From Rhodococcus wratislaviensis (GTDB lineage Bacteria > Actinomycetota > Actinomycetes > Mycobacteriales > Mycobacteriaceae), in assembly GCF_900455735.1 (NCBI RefSeq), contig NZ_UAUI01000021.1, forward strand, positions 120,195 to 184,194: 64,000 nucleotides of DNA, read 5' to 3'. Under the pieces are notes generated by a model. That model saw nothing but the letters and a program-made list of their open reading frames with translations, had not been told where the DNA came from and ran no database searches. This document shows, piece by piece, positions 53,617-62,606 of this stretch (position 1 is the stretch's first letter; each line of letters starts with the position of its first letter). The translations under genes were made by a program, and so were the position numbers.

Positions 53617-54774
53617 GTGCAGCGTACGGTGTTCAACGAAGATCACGACGCGTTCCGGAAGACGATCCGCGACTTCATCGCCAAGGAAGTCGCTCCCGTC
53701 CACCACGAGTGGGAGGGCGAAGGGCATCCCCCGCGCGACTTCTACCGGCGCCTCGGGGAGCTCGGCGTCCTCGGCATCCAGGTGCCGGAGGAATTCGGCG
53801 GCGGCGGCGAGAAGAGTTTCAAGTTCGCCGCGGTGGTCGGCGAGGAGACGGCGGCCGCCGGCGTCACGTTCGGCAGCTACTCCGTGCACACCAACCTGAT
53901 CCTGCCGTACCTGCTCGAGTACGCGAACGACGAGCAGAAGCAGCGGTGGCTCCCCGGCTTCGCGTCCGGCGACATCATGTTCGCCATCGCGATGACCGAG
54001 CCGGGCACCGGTTCGGACCTCGCGAACATCACGACGTCGGCCAAGCTGTCCGCGGACGGGTCCCATTACGTGCTGAACGGTGCGAAGACGTTCATCACCG
54101 GTGGTGCGCTCGCCGACCGGATCCTGGTGGTGTGCCGCACCGCGCCCAGCACCCCCGAGGACCGCCGGGCCGGTCTCACCATCCTCGTCGTCGACACGAC
54201 GTCCGAGGGTTTCGCGGTGGGTCGCAAGATCGAGAAGATCGGCCTGAAGGCCTCGGACACCGCCGAACTGTCCTTCACCGACGTGAAGGTGCCCGTGGCG
54301 GACCGCCTCGGCGACGAGGGTGCCGGATTCAGCTACCTCACCCACAACCTCGCCCAGGAACGCCTCTCCATCGCGCTCGGCGGGTCGGCCACCGCGGCCG
54401 CGGCGCTGCAGCACGCGATCGCGTACGTCAAGGAGCGCAAGGTGTTCGGCAAGCCCGTCGCGGCGTTCCAGAACACCAAGTTCGTGCTCGCCGAGTGCGC
54501 CACCGAGGTCGAGGCGATTCAGCTGATGGCCGACCGCGCGCTCGAACTGCACGACGCCGGCGAACTCACGGTCGCGGATGCCGCGAAGGCGAAGCTGTTC
54601 TGCACCGAGGCCGCGGGCCGGGTCATCGACAAGTGCCTGCAACTGCACGGCGGGTACGGCTACATCCTCGAGTACCCCATCGCGCGGCTCTACGCGGACA
54701 CCCGCGTCTCCCGCATCTACGGCGGCACGAGCGAGGTCATGAAGACGATCATCGCGAAGGATCTCGGCCTCTGA
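53617..54774 (+). CDS. Acyl-CoA dehydrogenase (2), relocated catalytic Glu
   Basis: The protein has 385 residues. FAD motif [19 protein letters not shown] and [31 protein letters not shown] are present. The usual C-terminal base position is Gly (YGGTSE), while Glu248 in [10 protein letters not shown] matches the base of isovaleryl-CoA and long-chain dehydrogenases. This suggests branched or long-chain acyl-CoA. GAAGGAGA precedes the GTG. The two dehydrogenases presumably act on successive or differing intermediates. Confidence 0.9.
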   Translation: MQRTVFNEDHDAFRKTIRDFIAKEVAPVHHEWEGEGHPPRDFYRRLGELGVLGIQVPEEFGGGGEKSFKFAAVVGEETAAAGVTFGSYSVHTNLILPYLLEYANDEQKQRWLPGFASGDIMFAIAMTEPGTGSDLANITTSAKLSADGSHYVLNGAKTFITGGALADRILVVCRTAPSTPEDRRAGLTILVVDTTSEGFAVGRKIEKIGLKASDTAELSFTDVKVPVADRLGDEGAGFSYLTHNLAQERLSIALGGSATAAAALQHAIAYVKERKVFGKPVAAFQNTKFVLAECATEVEAIQLMADRALELHDAGELTVADAAKAKLFCTEAAGRVIDKCLQLHGGYGYILEYPIARLYADTRVSRIYGGTSEVMKTIIAKDLGL

Positions 54775-54785
54775 CCCCACACACC

Positions 54786-54805
54786 AACAGTATGGGCGTA
54801 CTGTT
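54786..54805. promoter_or_regulatory. Inverted repeat before the tam-like gene
   Basis: AACAGTA (54786-54792) and TACTGTT (54799-54805) form 7-base arms around a 6-base spacer. It lies between the dehydrogenase stop and the methyltransferase start. It could be an operator or a weak terminator; no U-run follows. Confidence 0.4.
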
Positions 54806-54823
54806 TCAGGCGAGGAGGATGAC

Positions 54824-55588
54824 ATGTGGGATCCGGACAAGTACCTCGCCTTCGCGGACCATCGCGGGCGCCCGTTCTACGAGTTGCTGTCGCGAGTCGA
54901 CGCGCGGTCACCGCGCCGCGTCGTCGACCTCGGCTGCGGCCCGGGAAACCTGACCGTCAGCCTGGCCGAACGATGGCCGGACGCCGTCCTCGAGGCGTCC
55001 GACAGCTCACCCGAGATGGTCGAGGCCGCGCGTGAACGCGGCCTCGACGCCGGCAGGCAGGACGTGCGCGACTGGACGCCGAAGCCCGACACGGACGTCG
55101 TCATCTCCAATGCCGCCCTGCAGTGGGTGCCCGAACACCGGGAGTTGTTGCGTCGCTGGCCGACCCAACTCCCGTCGGGGGCGTGGGTCGCGGTGCAGGT
55201 TCCCGGCAACTTCGACGCGCCGTCGCACACGATCGTCCGGGACCTCGCCAGGAGCGAACGGTGGTCCGGGTCGCTGCCGGACGTGCCGTTCCGCGAGAGC
55301 AAGGTCGTCGACGATCCCACCGGGTACGCCGGTCTGCTCGCCGACGCCGGGTGCGCCGTCGACGCGTGGGAAACCACGTACGTGCAGCAACTGACCGGAG
55401 AAGACCCGGTTCTGGAGTGGATCACCGGCACCGCGCTCCGCCCCGTCAAGGACGCCCTCTCGGCGCCGGAGTGGGACCGATTCCGCGAAGAGCTCGTCCC
55501 GCTCCTCGACGAGGCATACCCCCGGCGACCGGACGGCAGCACGTTCTTCCCGTTCCGGCGCATCTTCGTCGTCGCCCAGGTGCAGTGA
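54824..55588 (+). CDS. tam: Trans-aconitate 2-methyltransferase-like enzyme
   Basis: The protein has 254 residues. It starts [25 protein letters not shown] like E. coli and mycobacterial Tam; the SAM motif is [20 protein letters not shown] and [10 protein letters not shown] is conserved. It methylates trans-aconitate or a similar acid, removing an inhibitor of aconitase. GAGGAGG precedes the ATG. Its last codons and stop lie inside a 17-base tandem duplication. Confidence 0.85.
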   Translation: MWDPDKYLAFADHRGRPFYELLSRVDARSPRRVVDLGCGPGNLTVSLAERWPDAVLEASDSSPEMVEAARERGLDAGRQDVRDWTPKPDTDVVISNAALQWVPEHRELLRRWPTQLPSGAWVAVQVPGNFDAPSHTIVRDLARSERWSGSLPDVPFRESKVVDDPTGYAGLLADAGCAVDAWETTYVQQLTGEDPVLEWITGTALRPVKDALSAPEWDRFREELVPLLDEAYPRRPDGSTFFPFRRIFVVAQVQ

Positions 55589-55610
55589 TCGACCAGGTGC
55601 AGTGATCGAC
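55577..55610. repeat. 17-base perfect tandem duplication spanning a stop codon
   Basis: CAGGTGCAGTGATCGAC occurs twice in direct succession (55577-55593 and 55594-55610). The first copy contains the end and TGA stop of the tam-like gene. It looks like a recent replication-slippage event and does not extend the protein, because the stop lies in the first copy. Confidence 0.85.
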
Positions 55611-55614
55611 CGGC

Positions 55615-56556
55615 TCAGCCGTGGTGCCTTCGGTACGCCGCGGCCGCTCCGGGGTGCAGCGGCACCCCCGCGGTGACGATCAGCGACTGCCGGTCCAGGA
55701 ACTGGCTGCCGGTCGCCTGATCCGGCACCAGTTCCGCCGCGTGGTCGATGAGCACCTCGACGATGGCGCCGGCGGCGCTGTCCGAGACGGCGGGATCGGC
55801 GAGCAGCAGGTTGGCGAGACCGATCGTCGCGACCGACGTCTGCTGTCCGTACGTGCCGGGCGGAATCAGCACCGGCTCGTAGCGCGGGCCGAACCGCTCC
55901 CGCAGCAACTCCAGTTCGGCGGACAGGTCGAGCAGTCGCAGCGGGATCCCGAGATCCGCGAACGACGGCGTGGGCACTCCGCCGGCCCACAGAACCGCGT
56001 CGACGGTGCCGTCACGCAGCGCCTGCCCCGCATCGGTCATCGACAGGTGCAGACGCGTCACGTCCCCCGGACCGGCCAGGCCCAGCACCTCGAGGATCCG
56101 TTCGCCCGTGAGCTCCGCACCGGAGCCGGTGGCACCCAGGCTGATTCGGGCGCCTCTCAGCTGCGACGTGTCCGTGATCCCGGAATCGGCGCGCACCGCG
56201 AGCTGCATGTAGTTCTCGTACACCTTGCCGATGGCGGTGAATCGGGCGCCTGCGTCCAGAGCCGACACGGCGGCGTCGGCGAGGCTCAGTGCCAGTTCCG
56301 CGTCTCCGGACGCCAGCGCCGCCAGATTGTCCATCGACCCCGCCGTGCGGACCGGGACGATGCTCACCGGCAATGCGGCACGCTCCGCGGCCTCGGCCGT
56401 CAATTGGGCGAACTCCCAGAAGAATCCACCCTCCTCACCGGCGGCGAGTCGCAGCGGATCGCGACCGTTGTCCGAGCACGCGGCGAGCACCGACCCCGTG
56501 GCCGCGGTCGTGCCCGCGGCGACGACGCCGCGCAGAAGTGCACGTCGCGTGATCAC
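55615..56556 (-). CDS. TAXI-family solute-binding lipoprotein (Tat-type signal)
   Basis: The protein has 313 residues. The N-terminus has a twin-arginine-like TRRALLRGVV and a lipobox LAACS. The mature part has LAALASGDAELALSLADAA and ITDTSQLRGARISLGATGSGAE, typical of TAXI receptors of TRAP transporters. No TRAP membrane gene is present. The GTG start overlaps the kinase stop (GTGA), so it is made with the two-component system. It may present a ligand to the kinase rather than feed a transporter. Confidence 0.83.
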   Translation of the reverse strand: MITRRALLRGVVAAGTTAATGSVLAACSDNGRDPLRLAAGEEGGFFWEFAQLTAEAAERAALPVSIVPVRTAGSMDNLAALASGDAELALSLADAAVSALDAGARFTAIGKVYENYMQLAVRADSGITDTSQLRGARISLGATGSGAELTGERILEVLGLAGPGDVTRLHLSMTDAGQALRDGTVDAVLWAGGVPTPSFADLGIPLRLLDLSAELELLRERFGPRYEPVLIPPGTYGQQTSVATIGLANLLLADPAVSDSAAGAIVEVLIDHAAELVPDQATGSQFLDRQSLIVTAGVPLHPGAAAAYRRHHG

Positions 56557-57974
56557 GGCGACACCGCCGGTTCCGGAAGTATCAGCGTCACCCGGAGCCC
56601 GTGTGGCTGCTCCGCGGCGATCGTCAGCGCCCCACCGCCGCCCTCGACGAGCGCGGTCGCGATAGACAGCCCGAGCCCGGTGCCCTGGTGCGCCGCCGCG
56701 GACCCGCGGAAGAAGCGCGACGACAGTTTGCCGATCTCGTCCTCGCGCACCCCGACCCCGTCGTCGCTCACCCGGATCTCGATTCCCGCGGCGGACCTTC
56801 CGGTGTCGATCCGGACCGTCGACCCTCGACCGGCGTAGGCGTGCGCGTTGCTGAGCAGGACGTCCAGGACCTGCGACAGGTGGCTGGACCGGAAGTCGGC
56901 GACCAGCGGTTCGGCCGGTTCCCGGAGCACGAGGTCCATCCCCGAGTCCCCGAGGGCCTCCGTCCAGGCGTCGGCGCGGTCCGCGAGGACTGCACCGACG
57001 TCGCATCCTCCGTGCGCGGACTCGTCCTCGGCGGATTCCGCGGGCGATTCGGCGACGGCCAGCGCCAGCAGTCCGTCGAGGATCCCGCCGAGCCGATCGA
57101 CCTCCATCCCGGTCCGGCGGTACGTTTCGGCCCCGGCCTCGGAGACGTGCGGGCCGAGGGAATCCAACCGGATGTGCAGGGCCGCGAGGGGGTTTCGGAG
57201 CTGATGGGCGGTGTCGGCGATCAGCTGCCGCTGCGCCTGACCGGACGCCCGGACGGCGCCCGACATGGTGTCGAACGCCCTCGCGAGTTCCTGGACCTCG
57301 GGTGGCCCGCTGTAGCTGCCGGACGGCCGGCCGGTGCTGCGACGCACCCGCGGACGCGGCGACGGGACGGCGTCCGTGAGGGCACCGACCCTGGCCGTGA
57401 GCGCCCCGAGCGGACGAACGGTCCACCGGGACAGCGCGATCGCGACAGCGGTGACCGCCGCCAGCGCGGCGAGTGCCCCCGCGACGATCACCAGCCACGA
57501 CGTCCGGATGGACTCACGTGCGGCGCGGGTGGACACGTCCAGGACGACGGCACCGTCCACCTGTGCTCCGGTGCCGACGGGCACGGCCGACAGGACACGG
57601 TCCGCCGACCACGGTGTCAGCGAACCGCTGATCCCCAGCTTCTGATTGCGCAGTCCCGCCGTGATCGCCGCCGCGACGTCGGAGTCGTCCGGCGACAGTC
57701 CGGCGCCCGCGCGGAGGTTGCCCCGGGCGTCGACGATGAGAACGCCTTCCCCGTACAACTCGTGGTAACGGGCCACCTCCTCCCGCAGCAGGGTGGTACT
57801 CCCGGGGGCCTGGGTCTGTCCGGCGAGGCTGGCGAAATGCGTCGCGTCCGCCTCCCTGCTCAGCCGCAGGGCCTGGGTTCTCCCGGCACTGGTGGCCAGC
57901 GCCAGCGGGACGGCGAATGCCACCACCGCGACGGCCGCGAACACCAGCAGTACGGCGAGCACACGGCGGCCCAC
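56553..57974 (-). CDS. Two-component sensor histidine kinase
   Basis: The protein has 473 residues. Two membrane helices (about 5-27 and 158-182) bound an extracytoplasmic sensor of 130 residues, then a HAMP-like linker, HisKA with phospho-acceptor His257 in DTAHQLRNPLAAL, and HATPase (SDDGVGVRED, GTGLGLSIATALVEGGGG). It resembles TctE/DctS-like kinases that sense carboxylates. It follows the regulator gene by one base. Confidence 0.9.
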   Translation of the reverse strand: MGRRVLAVLLVFAAVAVVAFAVPLALATSAGRTQALRLSREADATHFASLAGQTQAPGSTTLLREEVARYHELYGEGVLIVDARGNLRAGAGLSPDDSDVAAAITAGLRNQKLGISGSLTPWSADRVLSAVPVGTGAQVDGAVVLDVSTRAARESIRTSWLVIVAGALAALAAVTAVAIALSRWTVRPLGALTARVGALTDAVPSPRPRVRRSTGRPSGSYSGPPEVQELARAFDTMSGAVRASGQAQRQLIADTAHQLRNPLAALHIRLDSLGPHVSEAGAETYRRTGMEVDRLGGILDGLLALAVAESPAESAEDESAHGGCDVGAVLADRADAWTEALGDSGMDLVLREPAEPLVADFRSSHLSQVLDVLLSNAHAYAGRGSTVRIDTGRSAAGIEIRVSDDGVGVREDEIGKLSSRFFRGSAAAHQGTGLGLSIATALVEGGGGALTIAAEQPHGLRVTLILPEPAVSP

Positions 57975-57975
57975 G

Positions 57976-58635
57976 TCAGGCGCCCCAGCGGTAGCCGTAC
58001 CCGCGGATGGTCGAGATGAGCCCCGGGCGGCCCAGTTTCGCGCGCAGCCCGGTCATGTGCACGTCGAGGGTGCGTGAGATCGCCACATATGCGTCGCCCC
58101 ACACGGCATCCATCAACTGCTGTCGGCTCACTGCGGCGCCGGGACGGGTGACGAGTACCTCGAGAAGCTCGAACTCCTTGGCCGTCAACGCCACCGGAGC
58201 CCCGCCGACCTCCACTTCGCGTGCCGCCAGATCGACCACCACATCGCCTTCGGTGACCGTCTGCGCAGCCGAGGCCGCGGTCGCGCGGCGGCGCTGCGTC
58301 ACGACGTCGAGCCGCGCCAGCAATTCCGCGAGCCGCGCCGGTTTGACGAGGTAGTCGTCGGCCCCGCCGCGCAACCCCCGCACCACCGACCGTTCGTCGT
58401 CGCGTGCCGTGAGGATCACCACCGGAACGTCGCTGACGGCCCGCAGCTGCCGAAGCACCTGCAGGCCGTCCGCGTCGGGGAGACCGAGGTCGAGGATCAC
58501 CGCGTCCATACCGCGATGGCCGAGAAGGAGATCGGAGCCGCGCCGCATGCGCACCGCCTCGTGGCCGTGGGTGGCCAGTGCTTCCACGAGTGCGTCGCCG
58601 ACTCCGTCGTCGTCCTCGACCACCGCGATCTGCAC
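57976..58635 (-). CDS. OmpR-family response regulator
   Basis: The protein has 219 residues. The receiver domain has acidic Asp8-10, phospho-acceptor Asp49 (AVILDLGLPDADG), and VKPARLAELLARL. The winged helix ends TLDVHMTGLRAKLGRPGLISTIRGYGYRW. It resembles TctD-like regulators of tricarboxylate uptake. It is the first gene of the regulator-kinase-TAXI row, downstream of the MHS transporter by 15 bases. Confidence 0.92.
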   Translation of the reverse strand: MQIAVVEDDDGVGDALVEALATHGHEAVRMRRGSDLLLGHRGMDAVILDLGLPDADGLQVLRQLRAVSDVPVVILTARDDERSVVRGLRGGADDYLVKPARLAELLARLDVVTQRRRATAASAAQTVTEGDVVVDLAAREVEVGGAPVALTAKEFELLEVLVTRPGAAVSRQQLMDAVWGDAYVAISRTLDVHMTGLRAKLGRPGLISTIRGYGYRWGA

Positions 58636-58650
58636 TTCTCTTCCCTTCGA

Positions 58651-60018
58651 TCAGCTCCGCGCGTCGACCAGCTCGACGTCGTCGTCCGGGGTGTCCTCCC
58701 GGTTGGACGTCCGGTCGAGCGGCGAACCGTCCGAAGTCTCACGCATGAAGAAGTAGACGACGAGCGAGATCGCGATACACCCGGTCACGTAGTAGAAGAA
58801 TAGCGATTCGTGCCCGGCCCGCTTCAGGGCGAGGGCGACGGTCTCGACCGTTCCGCCGAAGATCGCCAGCGTGAGGGCGTACGGCAGCCCGACCCCGAGC
58901 GCGCGAACCTTCGTCGGGAACAGTTCGGTCTTCACGATCGCGTTCACCGACGTGTATCCGGTGACGACGATCAGTCCCAGCATCATCAGTGCGAACGCCG
59001 CGATGGGGTTCGTCGTGGTCCCGAGCACGGTCATCAGCGGCACGGTGAGGACGGTTCCGCCGATCCCGAAGAAGATCAGCAGCTTCCGGCGGCCGATGCG
59101 GTCGGACAGTGCGCCGCCGATCGGCTGCAACACGATGAACACCAGCAGGGCCGCGAAGTTGATCCACGCCACCGTGTCCTTGGAGATGCCGGACGTGTTG
59201 ATCATGTACTTCTGCATGTACGTGGTGTACGTGTAGAACGCCACGCAACCACCGAGCGTCAGGGCGCACACCAGCAGGCACTCGCGGGGGTACTGCAGCA
59301 GCATCCGGAGCGAACCTTCCTTCGGCGCATCGTCCGACGTGTCGGTGTCACGCTTCGCCTCCACCTCGTCGGTGAACGCCTCCGACTCGTCCATCGTGCG
59401 TCGGAGCCACATCACCGCGACGGCGCCGGCGGCGCCGATCAGGAACGGGATCCGCCAGCCCCACGACTGCATGGCCTCCGCAGGCAGCGTCAGCTGCAGG
59501 ATGATCTGCACACCCAGCGCGATCAGCTGCCCGGCGACGAGCGTGACGTACTGGAAGCTCGAGTAGAACCCGCGCCGGCCCGGCGACGCGACCTCGGCCA
59601 GGTACGTGGCGCTGGTGGCGTACTCGCCGCCGACCGACAGTCCCTGCAGCATCCGGGCGATCACCAGCAGCACCGGTGCGACGAGCCCGATGCTCGCGTA
59701 GGACGGCGTGACGGCGATGACGAGCGAACCCGCCGCCATCACGGTCACCGACAGGGTGAGCGCCGATCGGCGTCCGTGCCGGTCGGCGTACCGTCCCATG
59801 ATCCAGCCGCCGATCGGCCGCATGAGGAACCCGACCGCGAAAACGGCTGCCGTGGAAAGCAGCTGCGCTGTGGTGTCGCCTTCCGGGAAGAACTCCTTCG
59901 CGAAGTACACACTGAACGCCGCGTAGACATACCAGTCGTACCATTCGATCAGGTTGCCGACCGAACCCTTCAAAACATTGCCGATGACTCGGCGCTCACC
60001 CGTCGATGTTGTGCTCAC
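58651..60018 (-). CDS. MHS-family MFS transporter (KgtP/ShiA-like)
   Basis: The protein has 455 residues and twelve helices. The signature GSVGNLIEWYDWYVYAAFSVYFAKEFFP, PIGGWIMGRYADRHGRR, and GLSVGGEYATSATYLAEVASPGRRGFYSSFQ are those of metabolite:H+ symporters that import dicarboxylates such as 2-oxoglutarate. It lies between the two-component genes and the glutarate-type pair, so glutarate or a related acid is a reasonable guess. Confidence 0.88.
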   Translation of the reverse strand: MSTTSTGERRVIGNVLKGSVGNLIEWYDWYVYAAFSVYFAKEFFPEGDTTAQLLSTAAVFAVGFLMRPIGGWIMGRYADRHGRRSALTLSVTVMAAGSLVIAVTPSYASIGLVAPVLLVIARMLQGLSVGGEYATSATYLAEVASPGRRGFYSSFQYVTLVAGQLIALGVQIILQLTLPAEAMQSWGWRIPFLIGAAGAVAVMWLRRTMDESEAFTDEVEAKRDTDTSDDAPKEGSLRMLLQYPRECLLVCALTLGGCVAFYTYTTYMQKYMINTSGISKDTVAWINFAALLVFIVLQPIGGALSDRIGRRKLLIFFGIGGTVLTVPLMTVLGTTTNPIAAFALMMLGLIVVTGYTSVNAIVKTELFPTKVRALGVGLPYALTLAIFGGTVETVALALKRAGHESLFFYYVTGCIAISLVVYFFMRETSDGSPLDRTSNREDTPDDDVELVDARS

Positions 60019-60129
60019 GCGGGACTCCTCTCGATGCCCTGGATCTCTGCGTTCACACCACAGTGGGTCACGTCACATCGATACGGAAGGGCCGCGGAGC
60101 GTTCCTAACACTCCCTTAGGGAAGAGCCC

Positions 60130-60173
60130 CCGTGAGTACTTATTAACCGCGGGACGTTAACAAGTACTCACGG
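60130..60173. terminator. Long inverted repeat overlapping the CoA-transferase stop
   Basis: CCGTGAGTACTT (60130-60141) pairs perfectly with AAGTACTCACGG (60162-60173). After one mismatch an inner TTAAC/GTTAA extends it, leaving an 8-base loop. The CoA-transferase stop codon lies within. It is probably a terminator ahead of the MHS transporter, though an operator is possible. Confidence 0.6.
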
Positions 60174-61290
60174 CTGGGGTGTCCTCGCCGAGCCGCGGCG
60201 GCGCGCTGCGATAGCTCGCCGGGGTGGCGCTGAGCCGGATCGGGTTCGCCACCTGACGCACGGGCCGGTCCCGGCGGGGATCGTCGATCTCGACCACCGG
60301 ATTCAGCCCGAGCCGCTCGGCGAGCGCCACGGCGTCGGCGATGTCGTTGAGCGGACCGCACGGGACACCCTGTGCGGTCAGCTTCTCGAACCACTCGTCC
60401 GCCGAGCCCGCGGACAACGCCTCGGTGATGTCCTTGACCAATTCCTCGCGGTGCGCCACCCGTTGCGTGTTGGTTGCGTACCGCTCGTCGTCGGCGAGTT
60501 CGGGAACACCGAGAACCTCGACGAGAGAAGCGAACTGACGGTTGTTCCCCACCGCCAGCACCAGCGGACGGTCGCCGGTCCGGAAGACCTCGTACGGCGC
60601 GATGCTGGGGTGCCGGTTGCCCATCGCCTGCGGGACCACTCCGGCGCCCACATACCCCGACGTCTGGTTCGCGAGGGCCGACAGCAGCGACGACAGCAGA
60701 TTCACCTCGACCCGCTGTCCCTCCCCGGTGCGATCACGGTGACGCAGCGCCGCCAGGATCCCGACCGCGGCGTGCAGTCCGGTGATGATGTCGACGACGG
60801 CCACCCCGACCTTCGTCGGAACGCCGGGTTCGGGACCGGTGACGCTCATCAACCCGCCGACGGCCTGGATGAGCAGGTCGTATCCGGGCAGGTTGTTCTG
60901 GCCACCGAACCCGGTCACGGAGCAGTAGACGACGTCGGGATTGATCTCCCGTACGGCGTCGTAGCCGAGCCCGAGCCGGTCCATCGTGCCGGGAAGGAAG
61001 TTCTCGACCACCACGTCCGCCCGGGCGGCCAGTTCCCGCGCCTGCTGCAGGTCGCCGGGGTCGCGCAGATCCCAGGCGAAGGACCGCTTGTTGCGATTGA
61101 CGGACTGGAAGTAGGTGGATTCGTCACCCACCCACGGTGGCCCCCACTGCCGGGTGTCGTCGCCGACGCCGGCGCGCTCGATCTTGACGACGTCGGCACC
61201 GAGATCGGCGAGCAGCATCGTGGCGTACGGCCCGGCGAGCACCCGTCCGAAGTCGGCGATCAGCAGGCCGTCCAGGGCTGCACTTCTCAC
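60157..61290 (-). CDS. CaiB-type CoA-transferase, glutarate CoA-transferase-like
   Basis: The protein has 377 residues. It has the class III CoA-transferase start LIADFGRVLAGPYATMLLADLGADVVKIE and catalytic Asp138 in LPGYDLLIQAVGG. It is coupled to glutaryl-CoA dehydrogenase by a GTGA overlap (61287-61290). The same pair in mammals (SUGCT + GCDH) converts glutarate to crotonyl-CoA, so the role is inferred from that context. A long hairpin spans its stop codon. Confidence 0.85.
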   Translation of the reverse strand: MRSAALDGLLIADFGRVLAGPYATMLLADLGADVVKIERAGVGDDTRQWGPPWVGDESTYFQSVNRNKRSFAWDLRDPGDLQQARELAARADVVVENFLPGTMDRLGLGYDAVREINPDVVYCSVTGFGGQNNLPGYDLLIQAVGGLMSVTGPEPGVPTKVGVAVVDIITGLHAAVGILAALRHRDRTGEGQRVEVNLLSSLLSALANQTSGYVGAGVVPQAMGNRHPSIAPYEVFRTGDRPLVLAVGNNRQFASLVEVLGVPELADDERYATNTQRVAHREELVKDITEALSAGSADEWFEKLTAQGVPCGPLNDIADAVALAERLGLNPVVEIDDPRRDRPVRQVANPIRLSATPASYRSAPPRLGEDTPAVSTC

Positions 61291-62459
61291 CGGAACGCTG
61301 CCTCGCCCGTCAGCGCCTTGCCGATCACGAGCTGGTGCACCTCGGACGTTCCCTCGTAGGTGAGCACGGACTCGAGGTTGTTGGCGTGGCGGATCACGGG
61401 GTATTCCAGCGTGATTCCGTTGGCACCGAGGATGGTGCGGCACTCGCGGGCGATGGCGATGGCCTCGCGGACGTTGTTCAGCTTGCCCGTGCTGACCTGC
61501 TCGGGACGTGCCACGCCGCGGTCCTTCAGCCGTCCGAGGTGGTACGCGAGCAGGTGGCCCTTACCGACCTCGAGGGCCATGTCGGCGATCTTGACCTGCG
61601 TGATCTGGTAGGCGGCGAGCGACTTGTCGAAGACCTGACGGTCCTGCGCGTAGGAGATGGCCGATTCCAGGCAGTCGCGGGCGGCGCCGATCGCGCCGAA
61701 GATGATGCCGAACCGGGCCTCGTTGAGGCAGCCGAGCGGACCGGACAGTCCCTTGGCCTCCGGCAGCATCGCGGATTCGGGCAGTCTGACGTCCTCGAGC
61801 ACGAGTTCCGAGGTGACGGACGCCCGCAGTGACATCTTGTGCTTGATCTCGGGCGCCGAGAAGCCGGGGGTGGCGGTGGGGACGACGAATCCGCGGATGC
61901 CGTCGTCGGTGCGTGCCCACACGACCGCGACGTCGGCGACGGATCCGTTGGTGATCCACATCTTGGTGCCGTTGAGGATCCAGTCGTCACCGTCCCGCTT
62001 GGCGTTGGTGCGCATGCCTGCGGGGTTGGAGCCGAAGTCGGGTTCGGTCAGACCGAAGCAGCCGATCGCCTTGCCGGCGGCCATGCGGGGCAGCCATTCC
62101 TGCTTCTGGTCTTCGCTGCCGTAGTGGTGGATCGCGTACATGGCCAGCGAGCCCTGGACGGACACGAGGCTGCGGATGCCGGAGTCGACGGCCTCGAGTT
62201 CGAGGCAGGCCAGGCCGTAGGCGGTGGCGCTCATGCCGGCGCAGCCGTACCCCTCGAGGTGCATGCCGAGCACGCCGAGTTCGCCCAGTCCTTCCGCCAG
62301 CTCACGCACGGGCAGTGCCGCCGCTTCGAACCATTCGCCGATGTGGGGCCGGATCTTCTCGTCCGAGAATCGGCGCACGGTGTCGCGGATCGCGATCTCC
62401 TCGGTGTCGAGCAGCGAGTCGAGGGCGAACAGCTGGGTCAGGGACTGCGGGTCGGACAT
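61287..62459 (-). CDS. gcdH: Glutaryl-CoA dehydrogenase
   Basis: The protein has 390 residues. It follows human GCDH closely from memory: YGCAGMSATAYGLACLELEAVDSGIRS, GCFGLTEPDFGSNPAGM, NEARFGIIFG, and catalytic Glu369 in TYEGTSEVHQL. It oxidises and decarboxylates glutaryl-CoA to crotonyl-CoA using FAD and ETF, in lysine and glutarate breakdown. The ATG at 62459 is preceded by GGAGGAAC. It is divergent from a LacI regulator. Confidence 0.92.
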   Translation of the reverse strand: MSDPQSLTQLFALDSLLDTEEIAIRDTVRRFSDEKIRPHIGEWFEAAALPVRELAEGLGELGVLGMHLEGYGCAGMSATAYGLACLELEAVDSGIRSLVSVQGSLAMYAIHHYGSEDQKQEWLPRMAAGKAIGCFGLTEPDFGSNPAGMRTNAKRDGDDWILNGTKMWITNGSVADVAVVWARTDDGIRGFVVPTATPGFSAPEIKHKMSLRASVTSELVLEDVRLPESAMLPEAKGLSGPLGCLNEARFGIIFGAIGAARDCLESAISYAQDRQVFDKSLAAYQITQVKIADMALEVGKGHLLAYHLGRLKDRGVARPEQVSTGKLNNVREAIAIARECRTILGANGITLEYPVIRHANNLESVLTYEGTSEVHQLVIGKALTGEAAFR

Positions 62460-62490
62460 TGTTCCTCCACGGGGCCGGTGGGGCTGGTGT

Positions 62491-62538
62491 GCAAACGTTC
62501 GCGAGAACGATTGCACGAACGATTTCGTCACGTAGACT
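62491..62538. promoter_or_regulatory. LacI-type operators in the gcdH / lacI divergent promoter
   Basis: GCAAACGTTC (62491-62500) and GAACGATTGC (62505-62514) are inverted with 9 of 10 bases paired around GCGA. A second site, ACGAA-CGAT-TTCGT, lies at 62515-62528. They overlap a rightward promoter with TTGCAC (62511-62516) and TAGACT (62533-62538). The pattern fits autoregulation and control of gcdH by the LacI protein. Confidence 0.6.
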
Positions 62539-62606
62539 AAGGCGCGTTCCGGCGGCCGTCAACCATGAGGCCCGCCGGCCCCCGTCCCCGAGCGCGAGGA
62601 TTGCCC

